Shown: positions 26,210 through 36,157 of the stretch, piece by piece
Numbering within the stretch: position 1 is the stretch's first letter
How the letters are laid out: every line of letters begins with the position of its first letter
From: Chitinophagaceae bacterium
GTDB lineage: Bacteria; Bacteroidota; Bacteroidia; Chitinophagales; Chitinophagaceae
Reading direction: 5' to 3'
DNA: 64,000 nucleotides
Assembly: GCA_016721725.1 (NCBI GenBank)
Contig: JADKHN010000006.1
Coordinates: forward strand, 620,001-684,000
The notes under the pieces: generated by a model
What the model saw: the letters and a program-made list of their open reading frames with translations, nothing else
Told to the model about the DNA's origin: nothing
Databases searched by the model: none
Position numbers and translations under genes: made by a program

Positions 26210-28078
26210 TTATTGCTGAAGCAAAACGCGGTAATGATTGGTCATACCCGAGCGTTCCTGCAATTTCGCTTTTAACTGGTCCAGGAGCACCTGCCAGCCT
26301 TCTGCTGATAATTTCTCAGAAGCAGATGCCGTTAACCGGATATCGATGGTACGCAGGAATCCCTGCCGTGGATCGGCCGACATCTCAAATCCTTTTTCCA
26401 CAATCACCTTTGATACCCGGCTTCCCAGTTCATAGGTACAGAGATTGCGGATGTCCTCCTTCGTTACGATCCGGTTCCGGGTCATCAGCCCGTATCGGAA
26501 TGCATTCACCCTTTCTTCCGGTTTCAGCCGGCTCTTTCCACCGGTGGTGGTATGAAGCAGGAACATCGAATCGGACCGGAGCCGTACACCCTGATATTCC
26601 TGTAAGCGCGAACCGGACCGGATGGTATTGGCGGTTTCCGCCAGTGTGGTCCAGTATTCTACAAACACCATTTCGTTCTTATCGTAAGGCTTGGCGATGA
26701 TGTAATGCGGTATCTCGGCTGTGGAATTGGCCAGTGATTTTGTCTTTTGTTCCATCAGTGCGATGCGCTGATCCATTTCCCGGAGAGTAGATGCAATGAA
26801 ATCATTTCCATAAGCCGAAAAAGCAGCCGACTCGCTGCGAAGCAATTCAAGCAGGTAGCTGATGAATTCCTTGGCATTGCGCTCATCGAAGCGTTCGGCA
26901 CCACCTCTCCGCAGGGTGAACGTGCCGGTTTCCTCTTCTTCCATGTTCCGGAATGGCGTAGGCCGGAATTGATGACTTTCATCCGCGAGTGAGCGCACCG
27001 ACAGGAACTGGTAAAGCCCGGTTGTTTTCAACGGAATGATGTTACTGCCCGATTTGAGCCGGTACTTGAGATCGTTGAGCTGCCGGTTCATCACGGGGAA
27101 ACAATTGGTATAGACGTATACTTCTTCCAGCGAATTCATCTGCATCGCGGCGGGAAAAACGATCCTGATCCACACCAGGTTCTGCTTCAGTGTTTTCAGG
27201 TCGGCCTCCTGGACCAGTTCGCGGATGGCTGCAGGAACCGTATCGCTTTGCGTTGCAGCAGGATTGGAAAGGCGATCGGTAATGGTCACGAATTTCTGCT
27301 GATAAAATGCCTTGATGTCCCGTTCCATCAGGTCAAGCAGGTCGTGATCCACCGCCTGGTGCTTACCCTTGAGGTTCAATTCCGTTTCCGATCCGTATAC
27401 CATTCCTTCACGGGTCTCTAATTGCCGGTCATTGATGTACCATTTGCTCAGGGACAACAACTGGTAATTGAAGGACGCGGTATTATAGGGCGTGTTCTTC
27501 CAATCGAAATAAAATGAGAGGTTTTCGAGGCTGCTGATGTGCTCACTAACGGATACTCCCAGCCAAAGTACATGACCGTCGAGCTTTCGGCCGATGATCG
27601 TTGGGCCCAGGTGCTGTTTATTGCCCGATTCATCAAATGCCGTCACCTGGTTTCCCGTGATCATACAGGCCATATCGGCATGATGAAGCCGGACCCGGTC
27701 GACCGGGGTGAAAAAGACGTCAACCGTTTTGTCCAGTGTCTCGTCCTGCCGGGAAGAATATTTTTTCTGTGTATAAAAATGCGTCGTCTCCGGCAGGATT
27801 TCCTGCACTTCAACCGGAATAGCATGCAGTATGCTGTGGGCGGCATTGGGGCAGGTCAGGAAATCCGGGGCGAGCAGGTTGGCGATCTTTTCAAGCAAGC
27901 GCACTTCGGTATCCTTCAGCTCGTTGCCCAGGTTGTACAACTCGGTTGACAAGGCCTCGAGGATGAGCTTGACCATCGGGTCCAGGTCTTCCGTATTCCG
28001 GATGTTCCAGTAATTCATCGCATGCCGCTGCATCCGGTTACGTATGGTCTCCTTTGAATTATTTGCGATGGATGACAT
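26210..28078 (-). CDS. tssF: T6SS baseplate protein TssF
   Basis: A protein of 622 residues starting with the TssF-type opening: NRMQRHAMNYWNIRN, then DPMVKLILEALSTELYNLGN and LANLLAPDFLTCPNAAHSI-like sequence. Later NIIPLKTTGLYQFLSVRSLA is typical of the T6SSiii branch. With TssG and TssE it forms the wedge complex that docks on the membrane complex and nucleates the sheath. It lies 14 bases after tssE. Confidence 0.9.
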   Translation of the reverse strand: MSSIANNSKETIRNRMQRHAMNYWNIRNTEDLDPMVKLILEALSTELYNLGNELKDTEVRLLEKIANLLAPDFLTCPNAAHSILHAIPVEVQEILPETTHFYTQKKYSSRQDETLDKTVDVFFTPVDRVRLHHADMACMITGNQVTAFDESGNKQHLGPTIIGRKLDGHVLWLGVSVSEHISSLENLSFYFDWKNTPYNTASFNYQLLSLSKWYINDRQLETREGMVYGSETELNLKGKHQAVDHDLLDLMERDIKAFYQQKFVTITDRLSNPAATQSDTVPAAIRELVQEADLKTLKQNLVWIRIVFPAAMQMNSLEEVYVYTNCFPVMNRQLNDLKYRLKSGSNIIPLKTTGLYQFLSVRSLADESHQFRPTPFRNMEEEETGTFTLRRGGAERFDERNAKEFISYLLELLRSESAAFSAYGNDFIASTLREMDQRIALMEQKTKSLANSTAEIPHYIIAKPYDKNEMVFVEYWTTLAETANTIRSGSRLQEYQGVRLRSDSMFLLHTTTGGKSRLKPEERVNAFRYGLMTRNRIVTKEDIRNLCTYELGSRVSKVIVEKGFEMSADPRQGFLRTIDIRLTASASEKLSAEGWQVLLDQLKAKLQERSGMTNHYRVLLQQ

Positions 28079-28092
28079 AATGAATGGATTGA

Positions 28093-28530
28093 TCAGTCAA
28101 CGGCCAACGGGCTCAGGTAAAGGCTGTTGTGGAATGAAAAGATCTCCCCCGTTTTATGGATGACTCCCGAAAGCTGGATATCCACTTTCTTCTTGATCTC
28201 GGTGTATAATTTGTACAGATGCTGTCTTTCGATCTCACTGATGGTTACGCTCAATTGGACTCCGTTCAGCCGGTGTTCATGGGTGGTGATCGATTTCAAC
28301 AGCGATTGACGCAATTTCTCTTCCCATTTGTTTTCACTGACGATCAGTTCAAAATCCAGGTCCCAGATCTCGCAGCCAAAGCCCGGGTCATGCCGGTGTT
28401 CCCCGAATTTGGTCACAATGATCAATTCCAGGTTGCGGGTAATGGATTCGCGGAGGTCGCAGGTAGCCAGTTCATTCCCCGATAATGCGGCGGAAAGCTG
28501 GAACGGGATCTTATAATAGATGTTGGCCAT
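28093..28530 (-). CDS. tssE: T6SS baseplate protein TssE (gp25-like)
   Basis: A protein of 145 residues with the GPW/gp25 lysozyme-like fold used as a wedge element: ESITRNLELIIVTKFGEHRH, D-P-x-F-G-C-x-I-W-D-L-D-F-E. It is the first gene of the minus-strand tssEFG unit and is divergent from clpV, with 206 bases between the two starts that must hold both promoters. Confidence 0.88.
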   Translation of the reverse strand: MANIYYKIPFQLSAALSGNELATCDLRESITRNLELIIVTKFGEHRHDPGFGCEIWDLDFELIVSENKWEEKLRQSLLKSITTHEHRLNGVQLSVTISEIERQHLYKLYTEIKKKVDIQLSGVIHKTGEIFSFHNSLYLSPLAVD

Positions 28531-28574
28531 GATGAGGAACGTGTACCTGACCTACAATATACAATACCTTTTTT

Positions 28575-28600
28575 AAAAAAGACAAGCGGGAGTCTTTTTT
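28575..28600. repeat. perfect inverted repeat between tssE and clpV
   Basis: AAAAAAGAC and GTCTTTTTT form 9-base arms around an 8-base loop. It reads like a two-way terminator but sits in a divergent promoter region 45 bases upstream of tssE, so it could be a leader hairpin, an attenuator or an operator. Confidence 0.5.
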
Positions 28601-28736
28601 CTACCCGGCTGCCTCGTTCCGTATTATTGATACCGCCCCGGAATCAGGTTTATTTCCACTCCGATTGTTTGGATTTTTCCGTAATTTGTTGTTAATTGTA
28701 CTGATATCATACCCAATTTCCATTTAAATTTTACGG

Positions 28737-31202
28737 ATGCCAACACTAACATTAAATGAGTCTGTAAAAGCGGCTATTGAAATCGCCCAGTCGCTGGCCA
28801 AAGAATATCACAATGAATATTTTTACCCGGCTCACTTGCTCCGCAGCCTGTTACACAAGGACGTGGGATTGAAGAATTTCCTGGATGCCATCGGCAAGGA
28901 TTCGGGTTATATCATGGAATGGGCCGAAGTGCGTATGGAAGATCACCCTAAGACCGGACAGGTAAAGGATAAGATCACCGGTGACGACGGCATCAAGAGT
29001 GTGTTTGACGAAGCCGATAATGTACGCATCAAACTGGGGCTTGACCAGATCTCACCGATCTGCGTGCTTTGTGCTTTGTCAAAGCCCGGCATTGGATTTA
29101 CGTCTGAACAATTGAAGACCTTCCCCGTAAAAGAGAAAGAGATCCTGGAGGTCTATTTCAAGGAAGACGGCTTACAACAGGCTGTAGCGGCTCCGGATAC
29201 AGAAGGTAAACCGGCCACCGGCGCTCTCTTTAAATTTTGTGTGGAGCGCACTGCGCTGGCCCGGGATAATAAAACAGACCCCATCATCGGCCGCGATAAA
29301 GAAACCCGCATGATGATGGAGATCCTGGGCAGGCGTACCAAACCCAATGTGATCGTGACCGGCGACGCAGGCGTTGGAAAGACCGCCCTGATCGACGGGC
29401 TGGCCATGGACATTGCACAGGATAAGGTTCCGGAACAGCTCCAGGGCTCACTCTTATTTGAACTTGACCTGGGCGCCCTCATTGCCGGCGCTTCGTATAA
29501 AGGTGAGATCGAAGACCGTCTGAAGAATATCATCCGTGAAGTGAAACAGTTCCCCAAAGCCATCATTTTTATTGATGAGATCCACATCCTTCTCGATAAC
29601 AAAGGTTCGATCGGAGGCGGAGCGGCCAACCTCTTGAAGCCCGAACTCGCCCGGGGTGAGATCACGGTCATCGGCGCCACGACTAATGATGAATACCGCA
29701 AACTAATTGAACCCGACCAGGCTTTTACACGCCGGTTTGAAGTGCTGAATGTGCCGGAGCCCGATACCGAAACGGCCATCAAAATGCTCCATTGCCTGGC
29801 GCCGAAATTTGAGAGTCATCACCAACTGAGGATCGAAAAAGATGCCGTGGCCGAATGCGTTCGGCTTTCCAAGCGTTATATCAAGGATCGCCGTCTTCCC
29901 GATGCGGCAATCGACTTGCTGGACCGGACCATGGCGGCTATAAAACTGATGACGGATACCAATCAGAAAGAACTGGTGCAACTGACCATTCAATACGATG
30001 TACTCAAGACCAATGAAGCCCAGCTACCGGAATCGGAATTATTTTCGGAATACCGCTGGCTGAATAACCTGGTCCGGGCGAAGATCAGTCCGGTGCTGCT
30101 GGGAAAACTGGAAGACGCATCCCAGACCGATAAATTTGAGACCTCCGGCGAATTTGACCGTTTCCTCAGCGAAAGCCTGGGTCTCCTGAAAGGCCTGGCC
30201 GAAGTGAAAAAAGAAGAAGTGAATAAAGAAGACATTGCTTCGGTGATCTCTTACAAGACCGGCATCCCGCTGGGAAAGATACAGGCACAGGAAAAAGAAC
30301 GTTTACTGAATATGGAAAGCTACCTGAAAAAAAGGGTGGTTGGGCAGGATCATGCCGTGAAGGCCTTGTCGGAATCCATCCTCGAATCCAGGAGCGGACT
30401 GAACAAGAAAGGACAGCCCATCGGTTCCTTCTTCTTATTGGGGCCTACCGGTACCGGTAAAACGGAGCTGGCCAAATCCCTTGCCGAATTCCTTTTCAAC
30501 GATGAAAAAGCGATGATCCGTTTCGACATGTCCGAATTCAAGGAGGAACATTCGGCGGCATTGCTCTATGGCGCTCCCCCCGGCTATGTGGGTTATGAAG
30601 AGGGCGGTGTGCTGGTGAATAAGATCAGGCAGAAACCCTATTCGGTGCTGCTTTTTGATGAGATCGAGAAAGCGCACCCTTCGGTCTTTGATACCTTTCT
30701 GCAAATTCTTGACGAAGGACATATGCACGACCGCCTGGGCAAGGAGGGTGATTTTTCCAATGCGCTGATCATCTTCACCTCCAACATCGGAAGTGAATGG
30801 ATCGCTGAACAGTTTGGAAAAGGGGAAACCCCGACCTCCAATAAACTGATGGAGATCATGACCAAGTATTTCCGCCCTGAGTTCCTGGCTCGCCTGACCG
30901 AGATCGTTCCCTTCGCTCCCATCAGTGAAGCCAGCATTGTCCGCATTTTTGATATCCAGATGAAAGGCTTGCTGGAAGCACTGGAAAAACAGGGGATCAG
31001 TTTCAGCATTTCTGAAGAAGCCAAAAAATACCTGGCCCTGAACGGTTTCACACCCAAATACGGCGCCCGCCAGATCTCGAGTGTCATCCGCAACCAGTTG
31101 CGCAGGCCTATATCGAAATACATCATATCCGGAGAATTGAAAAAAGGAAGTGCCATTAAGGCCGATCTGGACGGAGAAACCCTGAAATGGAAAATTGATT
31201 AA
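28737..31202 (+). CDS. clpV: T6SS sheath-disassembly ATPase ClpV (TssH)
   Basis: A protein of 821 residues of the Clp/Hsp100 class. An N-domain (1-150) is followed by AAA1 with Walker A GDAGVGKTALID (about 209) and Walker B IIFIDEIH, a middle region, then AAA2 with Walker A GPTGTGKTELAK (about 568), Walker B LLFDEIEKAH and a sensor/arginine region, and the C-terminal D2-small domain. In the T6SS it extracts and recycles contracted TssB/TssC. Its direct neighbours tssB and tssC, from a separate promoter, support ClpV rather than ClpB. Confidence 0.93.
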   Translation: MPTLTLNESVKAAIEIAQSLAKEYHNEYFYPAHLLRSLLHKDVGLKNFLDAIGKDSGYIMEWAEVRMEDHPKTGQVKDKITGDDGIKSVFDEADNVRIKLGLDQISPICVLCALSKPGIGFTSEQLKTFPVKEKEILEVYFKEDGLQQAVAAPDTEGKPATGALFKFCVERTALARDNKTDPIIGRDKETRMMMEILGRRTKPNVIVTGDAGVGKTALIDGLAMDIAQDKVPEQLQGSLLFELDLGALIAGASYKGEIEDRLKNIIREVKQFPKAIIFIDEIHILLDNKGSIGGGAANLLKPELARGEITVIGATTNDEYRKLIEPDQAFTRRFEVLNVPEPDTETAIKMLHCLAPKFESHHQLRIEKDAVAECVRLSKRYIKDRRLPDAAIDLLDRTMAAIKLMTDTNQKELVQLTIQYDVLKTNEAQLPESELFSEYRWLNNLVRAKISPVLLGKLEDASQTDKFETSGEFDRFLSESLGLLKGLAEVKKEEVNKEDIASVISYKTGIPLGKIQAQEKERLLNMESYLKKRVVGQDHAVKALSESILESRSGLNKKGQPIGSFFLLGPTGTGKTELAKSLAEFLFNDEKAMIRFDMSEFKEEHSAALLYGAPPGYVGYEEGGVLVNKIRQKPYSVLLFDEIEKAHPSVFDTFLQILDEGHMHDRLGKEGDFSNALIIFTSNIGSEWIAEQFGKGETPTSNKLMEIMTKYFRPEFLARLTEIVPFAPISEASIVRIFDIQMKGLLEALEKQGISFSISEEAKKYLALNGFTPKYGARQISSVIRNQLRRPISKYIISGELKKGSAIKADLDGETLKWKID

Positions 31203-31205
31203 AAA

Positions 31206-31236
31206 TTTGAAACAATAAAACAAAGATTTATATTTA
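31206..31236 (+). promoter_or_regulatory. Bacteroidota-type promoter of tssBC
   Basis: TTTG at 31206-31209, 19 bases, then TATATTTA at 31229-31236, close to the Bacteroidota sigma consensus TTTG-N19-TAnnTTTG. It lies 63 bases before the tssB start and gives sheath proteins their own transcript. Confidence 0.65.
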
Positions 31237-31299
31237 TATTGAATTCATTCGAATGTCTAATGCGACATTGACTTATCATTCATTAAAAATCAATCAATT

Positions 31300-31752
31300 A
31301 TGCCGCAAGCCAAACCCGGAATCGCCACGACCATACTAATGCCGGAACCCGCAGGAGAAGGTTTTGTTGAAATATCCCCAAACAAGACCCTGTTTATCCA
31401 GAAACTGACCTACGATGATGCCATCAAGCCTGAGGTTGTAGAAGACCTGCAAACAGTGGAGGATGTGTTTGCCCATTTCAAACCTTCGGTGGATGTTGAA
31501 CTCGACAAGGAGGACGGCTCTACCATAAATGAAAACTTCCAATTCGGGGGACTCGGCGATTTTGACGCCAAAAGCCTCACCAACCAAAGCGACTACCTGA
31601 AAAAGCTGAACCTGGAATACGATGCCTACATGAAGATCGTAAAACAACTGAAATCAAATAAGTCACTGACCAATGTGATCCAGAACCCCGAAACAAAGGC
31701 GGCTTTTATCAATGCACTGCATGCCCTGGCGGCGGAACTGGAAGAAAAATAA
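31300..31752 (+). CDS. tssB: T6SS sheath protein TssB (VipA)
   Basis: A protein of 150 residues. The TssB pattern is clear: IQKLTYDDAIKPEVVEDLQT, F-K-P-S-V-D-V-E-L, NFQFGGLGDFDAKSL and a C-terminal helix. TssB and TssC interlock as protomers of the contractile sheath. It is followed after 48 bases by tssC on the same transcript. Confidence 0.92.
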   Translation: MPQAKPGIATTILMPEPAGEGFVEISPNKTLFIQKLTYDDAIKPEVVEDLQTVEDVFAHFKPSVDVELDKEDGSTINENFQFGGLGDFDAKSLTNQSDYLKKLNLEYDAYMKIVKQLKSNKSLTNVIQNPETKAAFINALHALAAELEEK

Positions 31753-31800
31753 CCTGCAACCCATCAAACCCTTTTACAAAAAAAACCAAACGATATTACC

Positions 31801-33177
31801 ATGGCAAATGAAGAGTTAAAAAATGAAGGTTCGGCGTCCTTTAAACCGGACGAGAAACTACAGGCCGGCAAGGTATCCATTGATCAGTCCCTCCAAACCC
31901 TCGCCAAAGTGGGCGGATTTGATTTCCTGGAAGCGATCGTGGACGGAGTTGATAATCTGAATCCCCAGCGAAAAGCAAAAAAGAACATTTTTTTAACGGA
32001 TAACAGCAAAAAAGCCCAGCGTGCTGAGTTGAAAAGAAAGATAGAGATGTGGCTGGACCTGCTTTCCAATTGTGAAAATGTTTCTGCCATGGTCGATAAA
32101 AGTGTTGCCAGTTCCGACACGGCGGAAAAACTTCTCAAGGGGAACCTGAAAAAAGTGCTTGAGACCACGAAAGAACTGGAGCAGGCCTATCGCTCCGTTC
32201 ACTTGTTCTACAAGAACACCGAGTCTCCCAAACTGAAGAATGTGTCCATCATGAATGCGGCCATGAACCAGCTGACCGACCTGGATGAACCCCGCTTTAT
32301 TGAGTATGTTGCCGAAGAACTCAAACAGAAATTCGACCGGCTCGATCTGCGCCAGAATTATTCCATGATGGTGATCCCCGGTTACCTGAAGTCGAATAAG
32401 GTGGTTGACAAATGGGCAAAAATGGCCTACAACAACAAAGTGATGATGGTGACCGATTTTGAGAATGTGGAAACACCCGATGATGTACTTGATATGTTCA
32501 CCGATGCCAACCTCACGGGCGGTGATCCTCACAAGGCAAATATCATGATGACCTGCAACTACATCGTTGGACGGGGCAAAAATAAAGACGTGGGTGAAGA
32601 AGAAGATATTTATGTACCGGGTTCGGCAGCGCTTGCCGGCAAAATGTATTGCACCAAAATGTCTCAGCCGGTTGCCGGAAAGACCTATGGCTCCATTGAT
32701 GAAGTGGATGCCGTCCGGTTTGACATGAAAAAGGCCGAGATCTCGCAACTGGAAGACGTGGGCTTATGCCCCCTGGTTGGCGAATGGGGGAAGGTGATGC
32801 CTTTCTCTTCGAAGACCCTGTTCACGGGAGATAACCTGGGTATGCAAACCTATTCGGTGGTGAGGGTTTTTGATTTCATCGCGAAAGTGATGTCCGATTT
32901 CCTGAACCGCAGGGCATTTGAACTCTGGAACACCAAGATGGAGGGAAACCTGCGGAAACAGATCGTGAAATTCCTCGATGGCATTCAGGGTCCGGATAAA
33001 CTCATCGAAAAATTCCAGATCCTCCGTTTTGAAAGGGATGAGGATCAAAAAGACCGGATCTACCTGGATGTACACATTACCCCCTTCTTCCCTGCCAAGA
33101 GTTTTATGGTAAAACTGGATGGTTATAAGGGGGATGACGGGGAAGAATGGAAAGCCGAATTCAAGGGAGAAAAATAA
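31801..33177 (+). CDS. tssC: T6SS sheath protein TssC (VipB)
   Basis: A protein of 458 residues. A TssC-type N-domain is followed by FDRLDLRQNYSMMVIPGYLK and the conserved C-terminal region with LCPLVGEWGKVMPFSS, L-N-R-R-A-F-E-L-W and an end domain DRIYLDVHITPFFPAKSF. It forms the outer contractile sheath with TssB. A strong terminator follows 35 bases after the stop. Confidence 0.93.
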   Translation: MANEELKNEGSASFKPDEKLQAGKVSIDQSLQTLAKVGGFDFLEAIVDGVDNLNPQRKAKKNIFLTDNSKKAQRAELKRKIEMWLDLLSNCENVSAMVDKSVASSDTAEKLLKGNLKKVLETTKELEQAYRSVHLFYKNTESPKLKNVSIMNAAMNQLTDLDEPRFIEYVAEELKQKFDRLDLRQNYSMMVIPGYLKSNKVVDKWAKMAYNNKVMMVTDFENVETPDDVLDMFTDANLTGGDPHKANIMMTCNYIVGRGKNKDVGEEEDIYVPGSAALAGKMYCTKMSQPVAGKTYGSIDEVDAVRFDMKKAEISQLEDVGLCPLVGEWGKVMPFSSKTLFTGDNLGMQTYSVVRVFDFIAKVMSDFLNRRAFELWNTKMEGNLRKQIVKFLDGIQGPDKLIEKFQILRFERDEDQKDRIYLDVHITPFFPAKSFMVKLDGYKGDDGEEWKAEFKGEK

Positions 33178-33211
33178 CATCCCGCATCAGGTGACCCCAT
33201 CGATCTTATTA

Positions 33212-33237
33212 AGCAAAACTCCGGTTTTGCTTTTTTT
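33212..33237 (+). terminator. rho-independent terminator after tssC
   Basis: AGCAAAAC and GTTTTGCT form a perfect 8-base stem with a 4-base loop (TCCG), followed directly by a run of seven T. It ends the sheath transcript. Confidence 0.85.
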
Positions 33238-33494
33238 ATGGCCTGCTTTGTACCGCCTGATTTCATTCCATCTTTTAAGCGAACAAATATTTGGAATTAT
33301 TTCATTTTGACGATATTTATAATTAAATTGCTTGTCCCATCCTGATGAAAAACAGCTTAAAACCTCAATACTTCCTAATGATCTCTTTCCGAAGGAAATT
33401 CGGCCCGGCCATAAATCAAAAAGCCTGTCCAGTTCTGGTATTAACTTATTAATTAACAGTCTTTTAAATTTATTCTCTTAAAGCAGAGCAAAAT
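33238..33494. other. spacer between sheath and membrane-complex genes
   Basis: The gene-free stretch 33178-33494 holds the tssC terminator and then about 250 AT-rich bases with no open frame of note. The promoter of the tssN operon should lie here, but no clean consensus was found by eye. Confidence 0.4.
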
Positions 33495-34349
33495 ATGGTT
33501 CTTAAATTTTTCCTGGTTTATGTTGGTGCTTTTCTGGCCGGAGCGGTTGCTTTGCTTTTGGTTGCAAAAAACTTTGCCCCTGGCCTTGCCATGAACACCA
33601 AAAAACCGGTGATCCTGGGTAGTGTATCCGCCATCATTGCTTCGGGTGCGGCCTATTTGTCACTCCTGTTCACCGACCATTTGTTCATGACCTTCTGGGC
33701 CTTCGCGGGCATCTTTTTATTGTTTGGCATCATCCACCTTCTTTTTTTTCACAAACGGTTCTTTTATCCATCTGCACAGGAAGGAGGAAAGACCATTGTA
33801 GGTGAATTGCTGTTTATGCTGGCCCTGGTCTTTTTCATCATCATCGTCTTTTTAAGCCTGGTCTTCTTTTTAAAGAACAAGGAGTTCCTGTTCTTCCCGA
33901 TGTTGACGAGCATGATCACCTTCTTCATTCCCCTTTCGGTTTATTATTGTTTTGATGCCGCATACCGGATCCCCGAAAGCAGGTTCCCTTTGTGGCATTA
34001 CCCGCTGCACCAACCGATTGAACTGCCGGATGAACAGCCAAATGAAAAGGTACTGGTCATCGCTTTTGAAGCCGGTAAACAAAGAACGGATCCCCGTAAA
34101 ACGAATTTCAGGGCCAAAGGCCCCGAGACCATGAAATTGGGAGACCTGTATTACCATTTCATCAATGATTACAATGAATTCCAAAGCGAAACCCCCATAC
34201 AATTCACCGATAACGATTACAGTCCGCAGGAGTGGTGGTTCAGGTTAAAACCAAAATGGTACCAGCTGAACCGGGTTCTGGACCCAGAACTGACGATACG
34301 GGAGAACCGGATCCGGGAAAATTCGGTGATCGTGTGTGAACGCATTTAA
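33495..34349 (+). CDS. tssN: T6SSiii membrane protein TssN
   Basis: A protein of 284 residues. Five or so transmembrane helices in the first 165 residues (FFLVYVGAFLAGAVALLLVA, IFLLFGIIHLLFF, FFIIIVFLSLVFFL, MITFFIPLSVYYCF) are followed by a cytosolic C-terminal domain with KVLVIAFEAGKQR, FRAKGPETMKLGDLYYHFIN and Q-E-W-W-F. This architecture is that of TssN, a subtype-iii inner-membrane component taking the place of TssJ/L/M. It is the first gene of tssN-tssK-tssO. Confidence 0.88.
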   Translation: MVLKFFLVYVGAFLAGAVALLLVAKNFAPGLAMNTKKPVILGSVSAIIASGAAYLSLLFTDHLFMTFWAFAGIFLLFGIIHLLFFHKRFFYPSAQEGGKTIVGELLFMLALVFFIIIVFLSLVFFLKNKEFLFFPMLTSMITFFIPLSVYYCFDAAYRIPESRFPLWHYPLHQPIELPDEQPNEKVLVIAFEAGKQRTDPRKTNFRAKGPETMKLGDLYYHFINDYNEFQSETPIQFTDNDYSPQEWWFRLKPKWYQLNRVLDPELTIRENRIRENSVIVCERI

Positions 34350-34360
34350 AACAAAATCGT

Positions 34361-35533
34361 ATGGCCCTGAACAATAAACATTTTGCGGTAAACTGGATCG
34401 ATGGCATGAAGGTCAATAAGAATCATTTTGTTGACCAGGACAATGCATGGATCGAAAATATGCAGGAAACGGCAGCCCTGTATCTATCCCCGATCCGGTT
34501 TGGGGTCTTACCCGCGGCTTCCCTCAATGAAGATTCATTTAATGTAAAACTGTCCATTGATAACCAGAATGCCCTGAGGGTGACCGTCCTCTCCTGCCAG
34601 GCCATCACACCCGGTGGTGTCCGAATTTCCATACCTGCCGCATTGGCAAAGTCTCAGCAGGATTCAACGAACACCATCAGCGAGGTCATTCCTTTAGCAT
34701 CGGCTGCCTCGGATACCGGTTGGTGGCTCTATTTATTTGTCCACCCTTTTGAAAAGCAACCGGCGGGAGCACCCGACCTTACGGAAACCCCGCCCAGGCT
34801 CCCGCATGTTTTACCGACTTATACCCTGCAACTGATCAGTGAATCGAATTTCCGCGAATACCGGAATCATCCGTATGGATTGCCCATTGGTAAACTGATC
34901 TCGGCAGGTCCGGATTTCAGGGTTGAGGACGATTACCTGCCTCCCTGTTTCACGGTTAGCTCCCACCCCGACCTGCTTTCGCTCCATGGAGAACTGGATA
35001 AATATTTTGCTGATATTGAATTGTATTGCACCCGGATCGTTCAGAAGATCTTTATAAAAAAACAACAGAATGACATTTCCGAACTCGTGATGTTCCTTTG
35101 CGACCGGGTGATGATCTACCTGGGCCAGACGATCAGTACGCTGCGCTGGAAGATGAGTTATGAACCACCGGCCGAACTCTTCATGAGCATCGCTTCCATG
35201 GCCCGCATCATGAAGAACACCATCGACCTTCGCATCGGTTCGGGGAAAGATGAGATGATGAATTACCTGAGTGAATGGTGTGAACTGAAACAGGGGGAAC
35301 TGGAAACCCTCCTGGTGAATATGGCCAACAGCGGTTTCAACAACAACGACATCAACAAAAGCATTCAACAGGTGGTTGTTTTTGTCAAGATCACGTCCCG
35401 CCTGTTTGAAACCCTGAGCAAACTGGAATTCATTGGCAAGAAGAAAGAAAGCGGTGTATTTGTAAAAGAGGAAGCCCCGCAGCAACAGGCTTCGGACAAC
35501 CAGCAAAAAGCCAAACGCCGGTTTTTTGGCTAA
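34361..35533 (+). CDS. tssK: T6SS baseplate adaptor TssK
   Basis: A protein of 390 residues. It opens NWIDGMKVNKNHFVDQDNAW, the equivalent of the TssK N-terminal shell domain, followed by the helical middle with HPDLLSLHGELDKYFADIEL. It is shorter at the C-terminus than proteobacterial TssK, ending in a Gln/Lys-rich tail. TssK links the baseplate wedges to the membrane complex; its place between tssN and tssO fits. Confidence 0.87.
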   Translation: MALNNKHFAVNWIDGMKVNKNHFVDQDNAWIENMQETAALYLSPIRFGVLPAASLNEDSFNVKLSIDNQNALRVTVLSCQAITPGGVRISIPAALAKSQQDSTNTISEVIPLASAASDTGWWLYLFVHPFEKQPAGAPDLTETPPRLPHVLPTYTLQLISESNFREYRNHPYGLPIGKLISAGPDFRVEDDYLPPCFTVSSHPDLLSLHGELDKYFADIELYCTRIVQKIFIKKQQNDISELVMFLCDRVMIYLGQTISTLRWKMSYEPPAELFMSIASMARIMKNTIDLRIGSGKDEMMNYLSEWCELKQGELETLLVNMANSGFNNNDINKSIQQVVVFVKITSRLFETLSKLEFIGKKKESGVFVKEEAPQQQASDNQQKAKRRFFG

Positions 35534-35601
35534 GACTGTAGTACCACACATAAACCCGATTATCCGTAATGAGGATCAAAACTTACTAAACGATCATTGA
35601 T

Positions 35602-36126
35602 ATGCAACCCATAAATAAAAAAGAAAGATCGAAGGCTTTTTGGAAGTTTTTTTTTCTGTTTCTTTTGTGCCTTGTATTGGTGGGCACGACCCTGTTCATG
35701 AGCATCCTGGTGCCGTTCAAACAAAACGACCAGATGCGCAACCAGATCAGTGAATACCAGAAGAATAATCAATTCTCCGATGAATTCACAGCTAAAATGT
35801 CCATCATCACCCAGAAACTGGATTCCATCAATTTTAACCCGTCCAAGGCCGACCTCATGGATTCCGAAATATCAGGACGCATCGATGACCTTTATTCAAG
35901 GGTTGAACGGGATTCTGTATCACAAAAGCCCTTCTTCCGGAATGTTGTTTTGTTGCTCCGCGACCTGCGCCTGGCTAAACAACAGATCCGCGAGACCGCC
36001 GGTAAGGATGCCAGCGCCGGTGATCTGAGAATGCAGATATCGCAATTGGAAAAAGACCTGGAAGACAAGAAAAGCAAGATCCTCGACCTGGAAACCAAGA
36101 TACATAACCTGGTAAAAACAAATTGA
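35602..36126 (+). CDS. tssO: T6SSiii membrane protein TssO
   Basis: A protein of 174 residues with one N-terminal transmembrane helix (FFFLFLLCLVLVGTTLFMSI) and a periplasmic helical domain ending in a coiled coil (MQISQLEKDLEDKKSKIL). Size, topology and position match TssO, part of the subtype-iii trans-envelope complex. Confidence 0.82.
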   Translation: MQPINKKERSKAFWKFFFLFLLCLVLVGTTLFMSILVPFKQNDQMRNQISEYQKNNQFSDEFTAKMSIITQKLDSINFNPSKADLMDSEISGRIDDLYSRVERDSVSQKPFFRNVVLLLRDLRLAKQQIRETAGKDASAGDLRMQISQLEKDLEDKKSKILDLETKIHNLVKTN

Positions 36127-36157
36127 TCACTTATCAGCACATGCATAATTGCAGGAT

